19,215 nucleotides of DNA from Myxococcales bacterium (GCA_007131745.1 SLPX01000039.1:1-19215); one strand, 5' to 3'; counted from the first letter of the stretch, positions 8,369-16,334 are shown. A program made the numbers and translations. Notes: a model not told the origin generated them from the sequence alone.

Positions 8369-9040
8369 TCAATTGAACTCGTAGCGAAGGGCCAAAGAAC
8401 TCGAAAAATGATAACGGGGAACAGCAGAAAGAGTTAACGGCGAGAGAGAAATCCAAAACCCTGAACCGATGCGGTAATCCAGCACCACAAAATCTATGTG
8501 AACCGGAAAAACATAAAACCCGGCAGACTTGTGCACCCCCAAAGGTGGATTGTGAAAAAGAATTCCCAGTGCACCTGTGTGCCGAATCCTGAACCGATCA
8601 TTGCGCCACGACTGAAACCCGATCCGCAGAAAAAGTTCCATGAACCCCCTTTTTCTGAATTTTGCCCAGGCCGGAGAGCCGAAACCCAACTCCACTTCAA
8701 ACCACTCATAGCCAAAACCCAGCGTACTGAATGTCTTTGCTACGACAGGGGGCTCAAAAGCATGCCACCATACGATGCCGTTTTGTAAGCTGAGAAATAT
8801 TCTCCACGGTTTTTTTCTAACGGACGGTGCCATCGCAGGCGAATCTTTCAAGGATCCTCTTGAATGGCCATCCGACGGAACCGGGTCGTACATAGAAGAC
8901 CCGTCATTCAACGACAGGGAATATGCAGTCCGAGGAACCACAAAAGCAGCAAGCAAACCCAGCAGAAATAGAACAAACACCCGGAGAAACCGTGGAATGC
9001 AAATACGCTGCTCCCCTATGTTCCATTTCTCACAATTCAT
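8369..9040 (-). CDS. predicted outer-membrane barrel-like protein, copy B
   Basis: A 223-aa protein with a signal peptide (IPRFLRVFVLFLLGLLAAF, cleaved near AYS) and a mature part of alternating hydrophobic and aromatic beta strands that ends in RYEFN, similar to an outer-membrane barrel terminus. It is paralogous to the gene upstream: both have a YEWF/KEWF-type strand, DRFRIRHTG against DRFRVKHGV, and a terminal RYEF/RYEL. No function can be assigned. ATG 9040 lies inside the end of the upstream paralog (11-bp overlap), with AGGA about 7 bp before it, so translation is probably coupled. Small barrels of this kind are often outer-membrane proteins of unknown role in deltaproteobacterial genomes. 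Confidence 0.68.
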   Translation of the reverse strand: MNCEKWNIGEQRICIPRFLRVFVLFLLGLLAAFVVPRTAYSLSLNDGSSMYDPVPSDGHSRGSLKDSPAMAPSVRKKPWRIFLSLQNGIVWWHAFEPPVVAKTFSTLGFGYEWFEVELGFGSPAWAKFRKRGFMELFLRIGFQSWRNDRFRIRHTGALGILFHNPPLGVHKSAGFYVFPVHIDFVVLDYRIGSGFWISLSPLTLSAVPRYHFSSSLALRYEFN

Positions 9041-9779
9041 ACCTGATCCTGAAATTCATTTCGTAAATGCTTGGAAAACCCAGGGTTGCGGGTGCGATTT
9101 CAGCCCACAATCGACCATGCAACCTGACCAGGAAACTAACCGAAGTCAATCTTACTAAAGGCAGGTAAAAGGTCGAAAAATCCACCTGTCTTCTCTTGTA
9201 TTCAATATCTGTCATAACCCCCAACGAAACTCCATGCTTGACACGAAACCGGTCCATTCGCACCGAATAAGCAGATGCAGTAATTCCCAATCCAAAAATA
9301 TTTCCAAACCCCTCGACCATGCTTCTCAACGGAAACCCCACAAAAAAATCAAATCCAAACCATTCCTTCCGCACACCAACACTGACTTCCATGATAGGCG
9401 GCATTGGAGCTGCCAAGAACTCTTGAGAAAAGAGAATCCAATAAGGCCAGAAAGTCAAACCTACACTCAGGGGATGACGAATCGGCTCCCGAACCCGGGG
9501 CGGGCGTCGGCTCACCCGTCTCGGCTCACCCCTGTCAAAACCTATATCAGCCGGATACTCAGGAACATCGTTCGACACAATCGCTTCTTTCTTGTCCCCG
9601 GTTGATGCCGAACGAACTGAGATATCTGCTTTGTCCGGTCGGGATGATCTATCTCCATTCTCTTTTCTTCTGATCGGAGATGCAGCCGACAGGCGAAAAG
9701 AAACAAAAAATGAGATCATGACGACTGCACAAAGAGTCCTCTTCACAAAATCACCGTTCGCTCCATAAAGACAACGCAA
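9030..9779 (-). CDS. predicted outer-membrane barrel-like protein, copy A
   Basis: A 249-aa exported protein, first of the minus-strand trio. The N-terminus carries a signal peptide (KRTLCAVVMISFFVSFRLSAA). A polar, Ser/Arg/Pro-rich stretch to about residue 95 probably forms a periplasmic linker, and the rest reads as an outer-membrane beta barrel ending in FRIRYEL. It is related to the overlapping downstream gene. The start is uncertain: TTG 9779 has AAGGTGG about 8 bp upstream, while GTG 9746 would give a more compact signal peptide with GGTGA 4 bp upstream. No function is recognised. The promoter must lie in the divergent region before the DUF2330 gene. Confidence 0.66.
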   Translation of the reverse strand: MRCLYGANGDFVKRTLCAVVMISFFVSFRLSAASPIRRKENGDRSSRPDKADISVRSASTGDKKEAIVSNDVPEYPADIGFDRGEPRRVSRRPPRVREPIRHPLSVGLTFWPYWILFSQEFLAAPMPPIMEVSVGVRKEWFGFDFFVGFPLRSMVEGFGNIFGLGITASAYSVRMDRFRVKHGVSLGVMTDIEYKRRQVDFSTFYLPLVRLTSVSFLVRLHGRLWAEIAPATLGFPSIYEMNFRIRYEL

Positions 9780-10013
9780 TCAAAAACCCACCTTTCCGGG
9801 TTCAGATACAGAAATCCCGGATCATTTTTTCTTTCGGCTCAAGAATGTTTGCAAAATGTAAGCATCGGGTCAATACCTTTGCAGCTCGGATTCAGGTCTC
9901 GGCTCTTTCAAATGATTAATGAATAAGATACTGTGTCGCTTAAAGAATAGCCGTGACATTTTTGTCGTGTTTCGGACTTGATTGTAAATCCTTCATAATA
10001 ACTAAGGGTTTTT

Positions 10014-10142
10014 ATGCAACCGGCCGGACCCTTCATGAGAAGCGGTAAAGACAGAAATGCATTCTTTTTCGCCGATCTTCTTGAAGATGAAAGATTCGTT
10101 GAGATGACTCGGCTCGATTGTTGCATTCGGCTTACCATGTAG
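10014..10142 (+). CDS. possible 42-aa leader peptide or small protein
   Basis: ATG 10014 is preceded by AAGGG at about 6 bp. The frame runs 42 codons to TAG 10140-10142. The peptide begins MQPAGPFMRSGK and contains an acidic stretch (ADLLEDERFVEM) and a CC pair near its end. Its last codons and stop lie inside the hairpin at 10124-10149, 53 bp before the DUF2330 start, which is the layout expected of a translated leader. It is short enough to be chance, no homolog is recognised, and the only plausible -10 box (CATAAT 9994-9999) would leave a very short 5' leader. Confidence 0.22.
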   Translation: MQPAGPFMRSGKDRNAFFFADLLEDERFVEMTRLDCCIRLTM

Positions 10143-10149
10143 CCGAATG
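10124..10149 (+). promoter_or_regulatory. perfect 9-bp inverted repeat upstream of the DUF2330 gene
   Basis: CATTCGGCT (10124-10132) and AGCCGAATG (10141-10149) are exact reverse complements around an 8-nt loop, ending 46 bp before ATG 10196. No T-run follows, so it is not a standard terminator. It could be a 5'-UTR hairpin or the operator of a dimeric regulator. What is seen is the symmetry; the role is inferred. Confidence 0.4.
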
Positions 10150-10195
10150 AGCCTTGGCGGCTTATTCACGCTGATTGACCGCAGGAGGCGACGCC

Positions 10196-11482
10196 ATGCA
10201 AAAAAAAGTTTTTTCTTTCATTTTGTCCCTTTCCTTGGTGATTGGAATCGTATTTGCGACACCATCGCGAGTCAGCGCGGACGGTTGTACATTCCCCAGC
10301 ACTTCGGCGGCGAATCTGGACGTTCTCGCCACAAGGCAAAGAGCCCTTGTTTGGCTCAGAGACGGAACATGGGAAGTTCACATTCAACCTGTTTTCGAGC
10401 GCGAGGAAGGCGCGGCCGCGTGGGTGGTGCCGTTTCCTTCGCTTCCGCAGATCCACGAGGGGTCACCTGAACTTCTTCATCAACTCGAGATCATTACATC
10501 TCCGGTTTTCATCGAATTATGCACAGTCCCGAGCAGTCAGCAAACGAACGGATGCTTATACAGCGGCATGAAACTGGATGATGAACAAGGCCGTCAAAAG
10601 AGCGCTCACACAACGGTGACATTGTGGGACCACGGCAGAGTCGGAGAACTGGATTACGTCGTTCTTTCCGCAGAAGATGGAGACGACCTCGTGAATTGGC
10701 TGATCATGCGAGGGTACCATATACCCGAAGAAGCAGTCGAAATGATCGCTGGTTTTGAGACGGAAGGGCAATTCTTCTTCGTGGCTCAGTTGGCCGAAGA
10801 CGCGGATCCGGAAAAAGCCGAGGCCCCGGTAAGATTCGTTCTGCCCGAAGAGGACGACGGTTTTTACCCGCTCCGACTGACAAGCTTGGCCGTGGAAGGC
10901 GATGAACGGCTTGCACTTACCCTTTTCCTGGTCTTTCCCGAAGAAAATGAAGACGGATTTCTTCCTGACAGTCATCCTTACGAAAAATTCGATTCAAGGC
11001 CGTTGGATCGCGAAGAATTCGACGCTCAAAAAGAGAATTTTTTCGCGGAACACACTTCAGACACCTTGCTCCTTCTTTTTGGCCGCCATCTTTCGAGAAG
11101 CGATGCATTGCAGAAAGAGAGGTGTGCCTTCAGCGAACACTCTCTTTATGGATGTGTCAGCTACGATCAGATGAATATCGATGTTCCTGGAGTTTGGCAT
11201 GAAGATATCGGTGAAATGGAATCAAGTGAATCCTGGCTCTACCGGTTCGAGGCACATCTCGACTCCTCTGCACTGTCGAACGATATCTTGCTGGGCCCGG
11301 TGGACACACAGGATCTACCCATTCACACAAACCTTTACACAAAACACATTGGAACTTGCGAATCCGAATCAAAAGAAGACGAATATGTGGGCTGTTCTTT
11401 CCACAAACGCGATGTTCCTTCCGACTGGTTCATCATCTTGCTGCTGATCCTTGCCGGCTTGTACGGTGTCCGGAAATTATAA
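10196..11482 (+). CDS. DUF2330 domain-containing exported protein
   Basis: A 428-aa protein with a signal peptide (KKVFSFILSLSLVIGIVFATP, cleaved near VSADG). The mature start (CTFPS, then RQRALVWLRDGTWEVHIQP and AAWVVPFPSLPQ) is typical of DUF2330, an uncharacterised family of exported proteins frequent in deltaproteobacterial-type genomes. The body is acidic, with many Glu/Asp. The last 20 residues form a transmembrane helix (WFIILLLILAGLYG) followed by VRKL, which anchors the C-terminus in the inner membrane or resembles a sorting signal. ATG 10196 is chosen because AGGAGG stands 7 bp before it; an in-frame TTG at 10175 lies upstream of this site. Its function is unknown. Confidence 0.75.
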   Translation: MQKKVFSFILSLSLVIGIVFATPSRVSADGCTFPSTSAANLDVLATRQRALVWLRDGTWEVHIQPVFEREEGAAAWVVPFPSLPQIHEGSPELLHQLEIITSPVFIELCTVPSSQQTNGCLYSGMKLDDEQGRQKSAHTTVTLWDHGRVGELDYVVLSAEDGDDLVNWLIMRGYHIPEEAVEMIAGFETEGQFFFVAQLAEDADPEKAEAPVRFVLPEEDDGFYPLRLTSLAVEGDERLALTLFLVFPEENEDGFLPDSHPYEKFDSRPLDREEFDAQKENFFAEHTSDTLLLLFGRHLSRSDALQKERCAFSEHSLYGCVSYDQMNIDVPGVWHEDIGEMESSESWLYRFEAHLDSSALSNDILLGPVDTQDLPIHTNLYTKHIGTCESESKEDEYVGCSFHKRDVPSDWFIILLLILAGLYGVRKL

Positions 11483-11528
11483 TCGTTCCTGAAGGGCGTT
11501 TTTCAATTCTCCTCCACGAAACAACCGA

Positions 11529-11556
11529 TTGACAAGGACTTCACCACAAATAAGAT
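11529..11556 (+). promoter_or_regulatory. predicted sigma70-type promoter of nifU-nifS
   Basis: TTGACA (11529-11534, exact -35 consensus) and TAAGAT (11551-11556, four of six matches to the -10) are spaced 16 bp, 89 bp before nifU. A run of about 22 nt that is almost all T (11561-11582) begins where transcription should start. An iron-sulfur-responsive operator could not be identified. Confidence 0.5.
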
Positions 11557-11645
11557 AAACTTTGTCTTTTTTCTTTTTTTTTGGGATTTAACATGGACAT
11601 TCCCTTTTCCGGGGTTAGATTCCCTTTGAAAGGAGCAGTGTCAAA

Positions 11646-12521
11646 ATGGCCTGGGAATATAACGAAAAAGTAAAAGAGTATTACAGAAACCCGAAAAACG
11701 TGGGTGAAGTAGATACACCGAACGGAATCGGTGAAGTCGGCTCCATAACCTGCGGAGACGCTTTGAAACTCACGTTGAAAGTGGATCCTGAGACGGAAAA
11801 GATCCTGGATGCCAAGTTCAAAACATTCGGTTGCGGCAGCGCAATTGCATCCTCATCCGCGCTGACCGAGATGATTATCGGAAAAACCGTAGGCGAAGCT
11901 GAAAAGATCACCAACCAAGACATCGTCGACTTTCTCGGCGGGCTTCCCGCTCAGAAGATGCATTGCTCGGTGATGGGTAGAGAAGCACTCGAAGCAGCCA
12001 TAGCAAGCTACAGGGGCGAAAAAGAGAAATCCATAGATGAAGAAGAAGACGAGGTTGTTTGCCACTGTTTCGGGATAACTGAGAAGAAGATTGAAAGAGC
12101 GGTCGCTGAAAACGACCTCTCCAACATCGAAGATGTTACCAACTATACAAAAGCGGGAGGCGGCTGCACATCCTGCCACGATCGCATTGAAGATATAATT
12201 CACCGAATCAGAAAAACCTCCGAAAAAAAGAGCAAGAAGAAAGCCGAGGCCGCGGATAAAAGCGTGTTGACAAATCTGCAAAAAATAAAACTCATCGAAA
12301 AAACGATAGAACAGGAGATACGCCCGGCGTTGCAAAAAGACGGAGGAGATCTCGAATTGGTGGATATAGACGGTGACCGCGTAATCATCGCGTTCAAGGG
12401 AATGTGTCGCGGATGCCGTTCAGCCGGGCTGACGCTTAACGGCATCCAGAAAAAGCTCCGTGAGATGGTGACAGACACAATCGTGGTCGTTCCCGCTGTT
12501 GAACCGGAACATGCCGGATGA
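11646..12521 (+). CDS. nifU: Fe-S cluster assembly scaffold NifU (three-domain)
   Basis: NifU builds Fe-S clusters with sulfur from NifS and hands them to apoproteins in the cytoplasm. All three domains are present in 291 aa. The IscU-like scaffold has Cys36, Asp38, Cys63 and Cys107. A BFD-type [2Fe-2S] domain has Cys139, Cys141, Cys174 and Cys177. After a Lys-rich linker, the NifU C-terminal domain has Cys254 and Cys257 (CRGC). AAAGGAG precedes ATG 11646. nifS follows 23 bp later, the standard pairing. No nitrogenase genes are in the window. Full-length NifU with NifS serves general Fe-S assembly in many anaerobes, for example Helicobacter and Campylobacter, so a housekeeping role is likely. 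Confidence 0.96.
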   Translation: MAWEYNEKVKEYYRNPKNVGEVDTPNGIGEVGSITCGDALKLTLKVDPETEKILDAKFKTFGCGSAIASSSALTEMIIGKTVGEAEKITNQDIVDFLGGLPAQKMHCSVMGREALEAAIASYRGEKEKSIDEEEDEVVCHCFGITEKKIERAVAENDLSNIEDVTNYTKAGGGCTSCHDRIEDIIHRIRKTSEKKSKKKAEAADKSVLTNLQKIKLIEKTIEQEIRPALQKDGGDLELVDIDGDRVIIAFKGMCRGCRSAGLTLNGIQKKLREMVTDTIVVVPAVEPEHAG

Positions 12522-12544
12522 ACCGCTGACTACAGGAAAACGGA

Positions 12545-13702
12545 ATGCGAACAGTATACATGGACAACAACGCCACCACCATGGTGGACCCGGAAGTGGT
12601 AAAAGAGATTGAACCCTATTTAAAGGAACTCTGGGGCAATCCTTCCAGCATGCACGCGTTCGGAGGACGGGTGAAACCTGCTTTAGACAATGCTCGGACC
12701 AGGGTGACGGAGCTGGTGGGCGCTTCCGATCCGGGTGAAATAATATTCACCAGCGGCGGCACCGAGAGCGACAACGCTGCCATATATTCAGCCATCCAGG
12801 CATTTCCGGAAAAGAAACATATCATCACCACCAGGGTTGAACACCCCGCGGTCCGTTCCGTTTGCAACCATCTTCGGAGGCAGGGTTATTCCGTCACCGA
12901 ACTGCCGGTGGACTCCAACGGTTTGCTCGACCTGGAAATGCTGGAAGAATCCATAACCGAAAACACAGCCCTGGTCACAATCATGTGGGCCAACAATGAA
13001 ACCGGGGTGGTTTTTCCGGTGGAAGAAATCGGTCAAATCACAAAGCGTCACGGGGTCCTGTTCCACACCGATGCAGTTCAAGCCGTGGGAAAAGTCGAAA
13101 TGAACCTGTCCTCGTCTTCCATAGACATGCTCTCTCTATCAGGCCACAAGTTTCACGCGCCCAAGGGCATCGGCGCCCTTTATGTAAAGAGGGGGACTCC
13201 ATATCGTCCTTTTATAAGAGGCGGCCACCAGGAAAACGGACGCCGAGGCGGAACAGAACCCGTTCACCAGATAGTCGCTCTCGGCAAGGCCGCGGAATCG
13301 GCCCTCGCAAAAAGCCGGGATGAACATGAAAAGCTGGTCGCTCTCAGAACCCGGCTTGAAGAAGGTCTGTTAAAGACCATCCCGGACAGCCGGATAAACG
13401 GACATCCGGAAAAACGGCTCCCCAACACAACCAACATCAGCTTCATGGGCGTGGAAGGAGAAGGGATCCTTCTTCTCATGAGCGACGCTGGAATCGCCGC
13501 TTCATCAGGCTCGGCGTGTACATCCGGCACGCTTGAACCTTCGCACGTGCTTCGCGCCATGGGCGTGCCGTTCAACTATGCGCATGGTTCAATAAGGTTT
13601 TCCCTGAGCAGGTTCAACGACGAACAAGACGTGGATCATGTACTGAAAACAATGCCCGGAATCATTTCCAAGCTCAGAGAGATGTCCCCGTTCTACAAAT
13701 AG
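12545..13702 (+). CDS. nifS: cysteine desulfurase NifS
   Basis: A PLP enzyme that turns cysteine into alanine and passes the sulfur, as a persulfide, to NifU. The 385-aa protein begins VYMDNNATT as usual. It has His100 (VEHPAV), Asp176 (HTDAVQ), the PLP lysine Lys202 (SGHKFHAPKG) and the catalytic Cys325 in GSACTSG, the same numbering as the Azotobacter enzyme. The short active-site loop marks it as a group I (NifS/IscS) desulfurase. ATG 12545 is preceded by AGGA and CGGA within 14 bp. It is co-transcribed with nifU and ends 9 bp from the convergent outer-membrane protein gene. Confidence 0.96.
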   Translation: MRTVYMDNNATTMVDPEVVKEIEPYLKELWGNPSSMHAFGGRVKPALDNARTRVTELVGASDPGEIIFTSGGTESDNAAIYSAIQAFPEKKHIITTRVEHPAVRSVCNHLRRQGYSVTELPVDSNGLLDLEMLEESITENTALVTIMWANNETGVVFPVEEIGQITKRHGVLFHTDAVQAVGKVEMNLSSSSIDMLSLSGHKFHAPKGIGALYVKRGTPYRPFIRGGHQENGRRGGTEPVHQIVALGKAAESALAKSRDEHEKLVALRTRLEEGLLKTIPDSRINGHPEKRLPNTTNISFMGVEGEGILLLMSDAGIAASSGSACTSGTLEPSHVLRAMGVPFNYAHGSIRFSLSRFNDEQDVDHVLKTMPGIISKLREMSPFYK

Positions 13703-13717
13703 AAACACTATTTAGAA
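13691..13717. terminator. possible bidirectional hairpin between convergent genes
   Basis: AAATAG (13697-13702) and CTATTT (13708-13713) form a perfect 6-bp stem with a 5-nt loop, flanked by TTCT and AGAA that can extend it past a bulge. It covers the stop codons of both nifS and the convergent gene. The stem is AT-rich and lacks a long T-run, so it would be a weak terminator. Confidence 0.3.
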
Positions 13718-15124
13718 GTATTTCACACCGACTCCAAAGATCAACCCGTAATACCTGTCTACAGCGGTCGATCCCGTAAACACATAGTCGTGCCCCTCAA
13801 TGCCGTCCTGCAAAAAAGTGAGGCCGAAATGGCTGTATTGGCCCAGCAACAATGCGTGCACCCGCCAATGAATCCTTATGTCCAAGCCGCCCTGGATTTC
13901 CAAACCCCATGCCTTGGTTTCTCCGTACGCCCACCAATCCTCGACCGGGCCTTTTTGAAACGGCAAGAGTGCCGCAAAATTGAAAACAAATGAAAGTCTC
14001 TCCAGCGCGAGCGGCACCCTGACGGCGAGTCTGGGTTTGAAATACCAGTAATTCACACCCAGCGCTTTTACGGAATCAAACTCCCTGCCCACGCCGCTGA
14101 ACATGAAACGCAGGTTCCCGAGCCCCAAGGCCAGCCGCAATTCGGGACTCTTTTCTGTTTGAAGTATGTTGAATCTGAAAACAAAATAAAAATCCGTCTT
14201 CTGGTAAGTCGTGGTTATGTTCACATCTTCTTCGATATCTTCGCTGCTGGATGTCACCCCGAATGAACGGCTGTAATTGAAACCCAGTCCAATCGCGGAG
14301 AGAAACCTCTGGTTTGTTACAAAAGCCCCTGGGTACATTTCAAACCAGAAACCCGGCGTGGGTACGATTCCCCTGGTTCTGTAATCCGGATTATCCGCAG
14401 TGGGATTAACGACAAACTTCCTTCCCACCACGTCAAGCATAAGCCCCCCTTCAAAAACAGTGACCCACGGTGGTCTCGGCCCCGCGGGCCTTCTCTTTCT
14501 CCTCACCTTCACCTCGGGTTCCGTTTCCTCCACTACCTCAGGTTCATGGTAGACTTCCGGCTCGGGTTCAGGTTCGGGCGCTCTCGCAGATACACCTTCA
14601 ACCTTGTTCATCGCTTTCTTCAACGTCATCCTGACACTATAACGTGACGAAGAATCCAGCCTCGGACCCACCAGCCTGATCACTGAACGTTCTATTTGCT
14701 CTCCGGTCGCCCCATCGTTTACGGAAAGCCTCAGCCACCACCGCCCCCTTGATCTTAAAATCCGCCCGAACACAACAGCGTCTATCTCCGCTTCCTCGCA
14801 AATCCGCCGGACATTAGCCGGCCCCGTCACCTTGACCCTGAGTTTCTTTGCCGTCTTGACGTAAGTGGCAATCGGAACGAGATCATGGTCTCTTTTCAAC
14901 GTCCTGATTACGTAACTCCGGATGGGCCCCGCTCCAGGGCCCTGAAACCCGGTAATCGTAACCCTTTTCCTCCCGGCATGCGCGGATTCCGGATAAATTA
15001 CATGTGCCAAACAAAACAAAATCGACAGGGAAACAATCGGCATTCTCAACCTAGTAAAACCCGCTTTTCTTCGTGTAAATGTTCCCCGTTCGAGTTTAAC
15101 GTCTACTTTTTTGGAGTTTTTCAA
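13712..15124 (-). CDS. two-domain outer-membrane protein of unknown function
   Basis: From TTG 15124 the product is 470 aa; a shorter form would start at ATG 15043 (443 aa). The signal peptide is MPIVSLSILFCLAHVIYP, ending near SAHA. It is followed by a periplasmic alpha/beta domain of about 130 residues (VTITGFQGPGAG, VVFGRILRSRGRWWL), reminiscent of N-terminal domains that sense or bind in TolB/FlgO-like proteins. Then come an acidic linker rich in Pro-Glu pairs (PEPEPEPEV), a basic patch (RRKRRPAGPRPPW), and a predicted outer-membrane barrel ending in GVGVKYF with the classic terminal Phe. The start TTG lies 20 bp after the pilT stop and has AAGGAG 8 bp before it, so translation is coupled to pilT. 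No family is recognised. The coupling suggests an envelope or motility-linked role, which is inference. Confidence 0.68.
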   Translation of the reverse strand: MKNSKKVDVKLERGTFTRRKAGFTRLRMPIVSLSILFCLAHVIYPESAHAGRKRVTITGFQGPGAGPIRSYVIRTLKRDHDLVPIATYVKTAKKLRVKVTGPANVRRICEEAEIDAVVFGRILRSRGRWWLRLSVNDGATGEQIERSVIRLVGPRLDSSSRYSVRMTLKKAMNKVEGVSARAPEPEPEPEVYHEPEVVEETEPEVKVRRKRRPAGPRPPWVTVFEGGLMLDVVGRKFVVNPTADNPDYRTRGIVPTPGFWFEMYPGAFVTNQRFLSAIGLGFNYSRSFGVTSSSEDIEEDVNITTTYQKTDFYFVFRFNILQTEKSPELRLALGLGNLRFMFSGVGREFDSVKALGVNYWYFKPRLAVRVPLALERLSFVFNFAALLPFQKGPVEDWWAYGETKAWGLEIQGGLDIRIHWRVHALLLGQYSHFGLTFLQDGIEGHDYVFTGSTAVDRYYGLIFGVGVKYF

Positions 15125-15132
15125 AGGCTTTG

Positions 15133-15138
15133 CTCCTT
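15133..15138 (-). promoter_or_regulatory. Shine-Dalgarno AAGGAG deciding a TTG start
   Basis: Read on the minus strand, AAGGAG stands 8 nt before TTG 15124 and just after the pilT stop (TAA, 15146-15144). No ATG or GTG lies at that spacing, so the site supports the TTG as the true start of the outer-membrane protein and coupling to pilT. ATG 15043 has only AGG about 6 bp upstream. Confidence 0.55.
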
Positions 15139-15143
15139 TTTTG

Positions 15144-16334
15144 TTAGAAAAGCTCGTTCTTGTCGTCAAGCGCCAGACCATCGGAAGGCGCCTGCCCTTC
15201 TCTGAACTGGCCGTGTTCCACCCACGCCGCATCTTCACTCCCGCCGTCTTTCACTCCGCTGAAGTTCAGAGCAAAATCTTCTGCGTTCGTAGAACAAGAA
15301 AGAGCCTCTTCGTAGGTTACCTTTTCACTATTGACAAGTTCGGTGAGGCTCTGGTCAAAACTGATCATTCCGTAAGGCTCCCTGCTTTGGGCAATCACTT
15401 CCCTTATTTCCTTGACCCTGTTGGGTTCCAATATCAATTCCCGCACCCGCTTGTTCGCAACCAAAATCTCGACCGCGGGAATCATTCCCTTGCCGTCCGC
15501 CCTTACGGCAAGCCTCTGAGAAACGATACCCACCAAAATAGCGGAAAGCTGCACCCTGATCTGGTTTTGCTGGTGGGGTGAAAAAACCGAAATAATTCGA
15601 TTGATGGTTTCAACAGCATCGGTTGTATGCAAAGTGGAAAGCACCAGATGCCCGGTCTCGGCAGCGGTCAATGCAATCTCTATTGTCTCGAGATCTCGCA
15701 TTTCACCCACCAGGATGACATCCGGATCTTGGCGCAAAGCAGCTCGCAAAGCCGGCGAAAACCCCGTGGTATCCATCCCGAGTTCCCTCTGGTTTACCAC
15801 ACTCTTCCGATCCCGGAACATATATTCTATAGGATCTTCCACCGTGAGTATGTGACATGATCTGGTTTTGTTTACATGCTCAACCATCGCTGCAAGGGTA
15901 GTTGATTTCCCCGAACCCGTCACTCCGGTCACCAGGACCAACCCCCTTCTCTTGGAAGCCAAATCCATCAAAACTGAAGGCAGATTCAAGGTTTCAAAAG
16001 GCGGCACTTCAGGTGGAATGACCCGCAACACCATCCCGGTATTGCCACGCTGCTGAAATATGTTGACCCGGTAACGAATATCATCGGCCGTGGAAAAAGC
16101 CAGGTCCACCTCTCTCTTTTCTCCATAAATCTTCGCTTGCCTCGGGTTCATGAGCTTTGCGCTGAAGGTTGCCAAGAATGCCTCTTCAAGAGGAGCACCT
16201 CCCTTTACCGTTCTCAACTCGCCCCCGATCCGCAATATCGGAGGTTTTCCCACCTTCAGGTGTACATCCGAAGCCCCCACGTCGCGCGCCGCAGCTAATA
16301 ACCGATCCAGAAACTGTTCATTGCTTAATGTCAT
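15144..16334 (-). CDS. pilT: type IV pilus retraction ATPase PilT
   Basis: PilT is a hexameric cytoplasmic ATPase that disassembles type IV pili and powers twitching motility. From ATG 16334 the protein is 396 aa, in the family range plus a short tail. It has an N-terminal PAS-like domain (SDVHLKVGKPPILRI), Walker A GVTGSGKS at residues 137-144, the Asp box near EDPIEYMF, Walker B (DVILVGEMRD, 206-213), a His box (GHLVLSTLHTTDA), and a C-terminal motif RVRELILE that corresponds to the AIRNLIRE motif of PilT. The end holds the usual FDQSLTELV and TYEEAL segments plus a polar extension of about 40 residues. The upstream frame is open to 16472 but lacks homology and a ribosome-binding site. The outer-membrane protein gene follows within 20 bp. 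Confidence 0.92.
   Translation of the reverse strand: MTLSNEQFLDRLLAAARDVGASDVHLKVGKPPILRIGGELRTVKGGAPLEEAFLATFSAKLMNPRQAKIYGEKREVDLAFSTADDIRYRVNIFQQRGNTGMVLRVIPPEVPPFETLNLPSVLMDLASKRRGLVLVTGVTGSGKSTTLAAMVEHVNKTRSCHILTVEDPIEYMFRDRKSVVNQRELGMDTTGFSPALRAALRQDPDVILVGEMRDLETIEIALTAAETGHLVLSTLHTTDAVETINRIISVFSPHQQNQIRVQLSAILVGIVSQRLAVRADGKGMIPAVEILVANKRVRELILEPNRVKEIREVIAQSREPYGMISFDQSLTELVNSEKVTYEEALSCSTNAEDFALNFSGVKDGGSEDAAWVEHGQFREGQAPSDGLALDDKNELF

Larger units (their letters stand above)
9780..10195. other. divergent intergenic region
   Basis: About 416 bp separate the two divergently transcribed genes. It is AT-rich with several possible -10 boxes, the best being CATAAT at 9994-9999 on the plus strand with only a weak -35. 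It also holds a short plus-strand ORF (10014-10142) and a perfect 9-bp hairpin (10124-10149), both listed separately. No RNA gene or known riboswitch was recognised. Confidence 0.5.

Noticed and set aside
11478..11483. Perfect TATAAT at the end of the DUF2330 gene
   Set aside because: No acceptable -35 sits 16-18 bp upstream; it overlaps the stop codon and is probably chance.
11646..13702. Nitrogen fixation gene cluster
   Set aside because: Only nifU and nifS are present; both are also general Fe-S assembly genes and no nitrogenase gene is visible.
13790..13993. Short plus-strand frames opposite the outer-membrane protein
   Set aside because: Shadow frames; the minus-strand gene has a signal peptide, a linker and a barrel ending.
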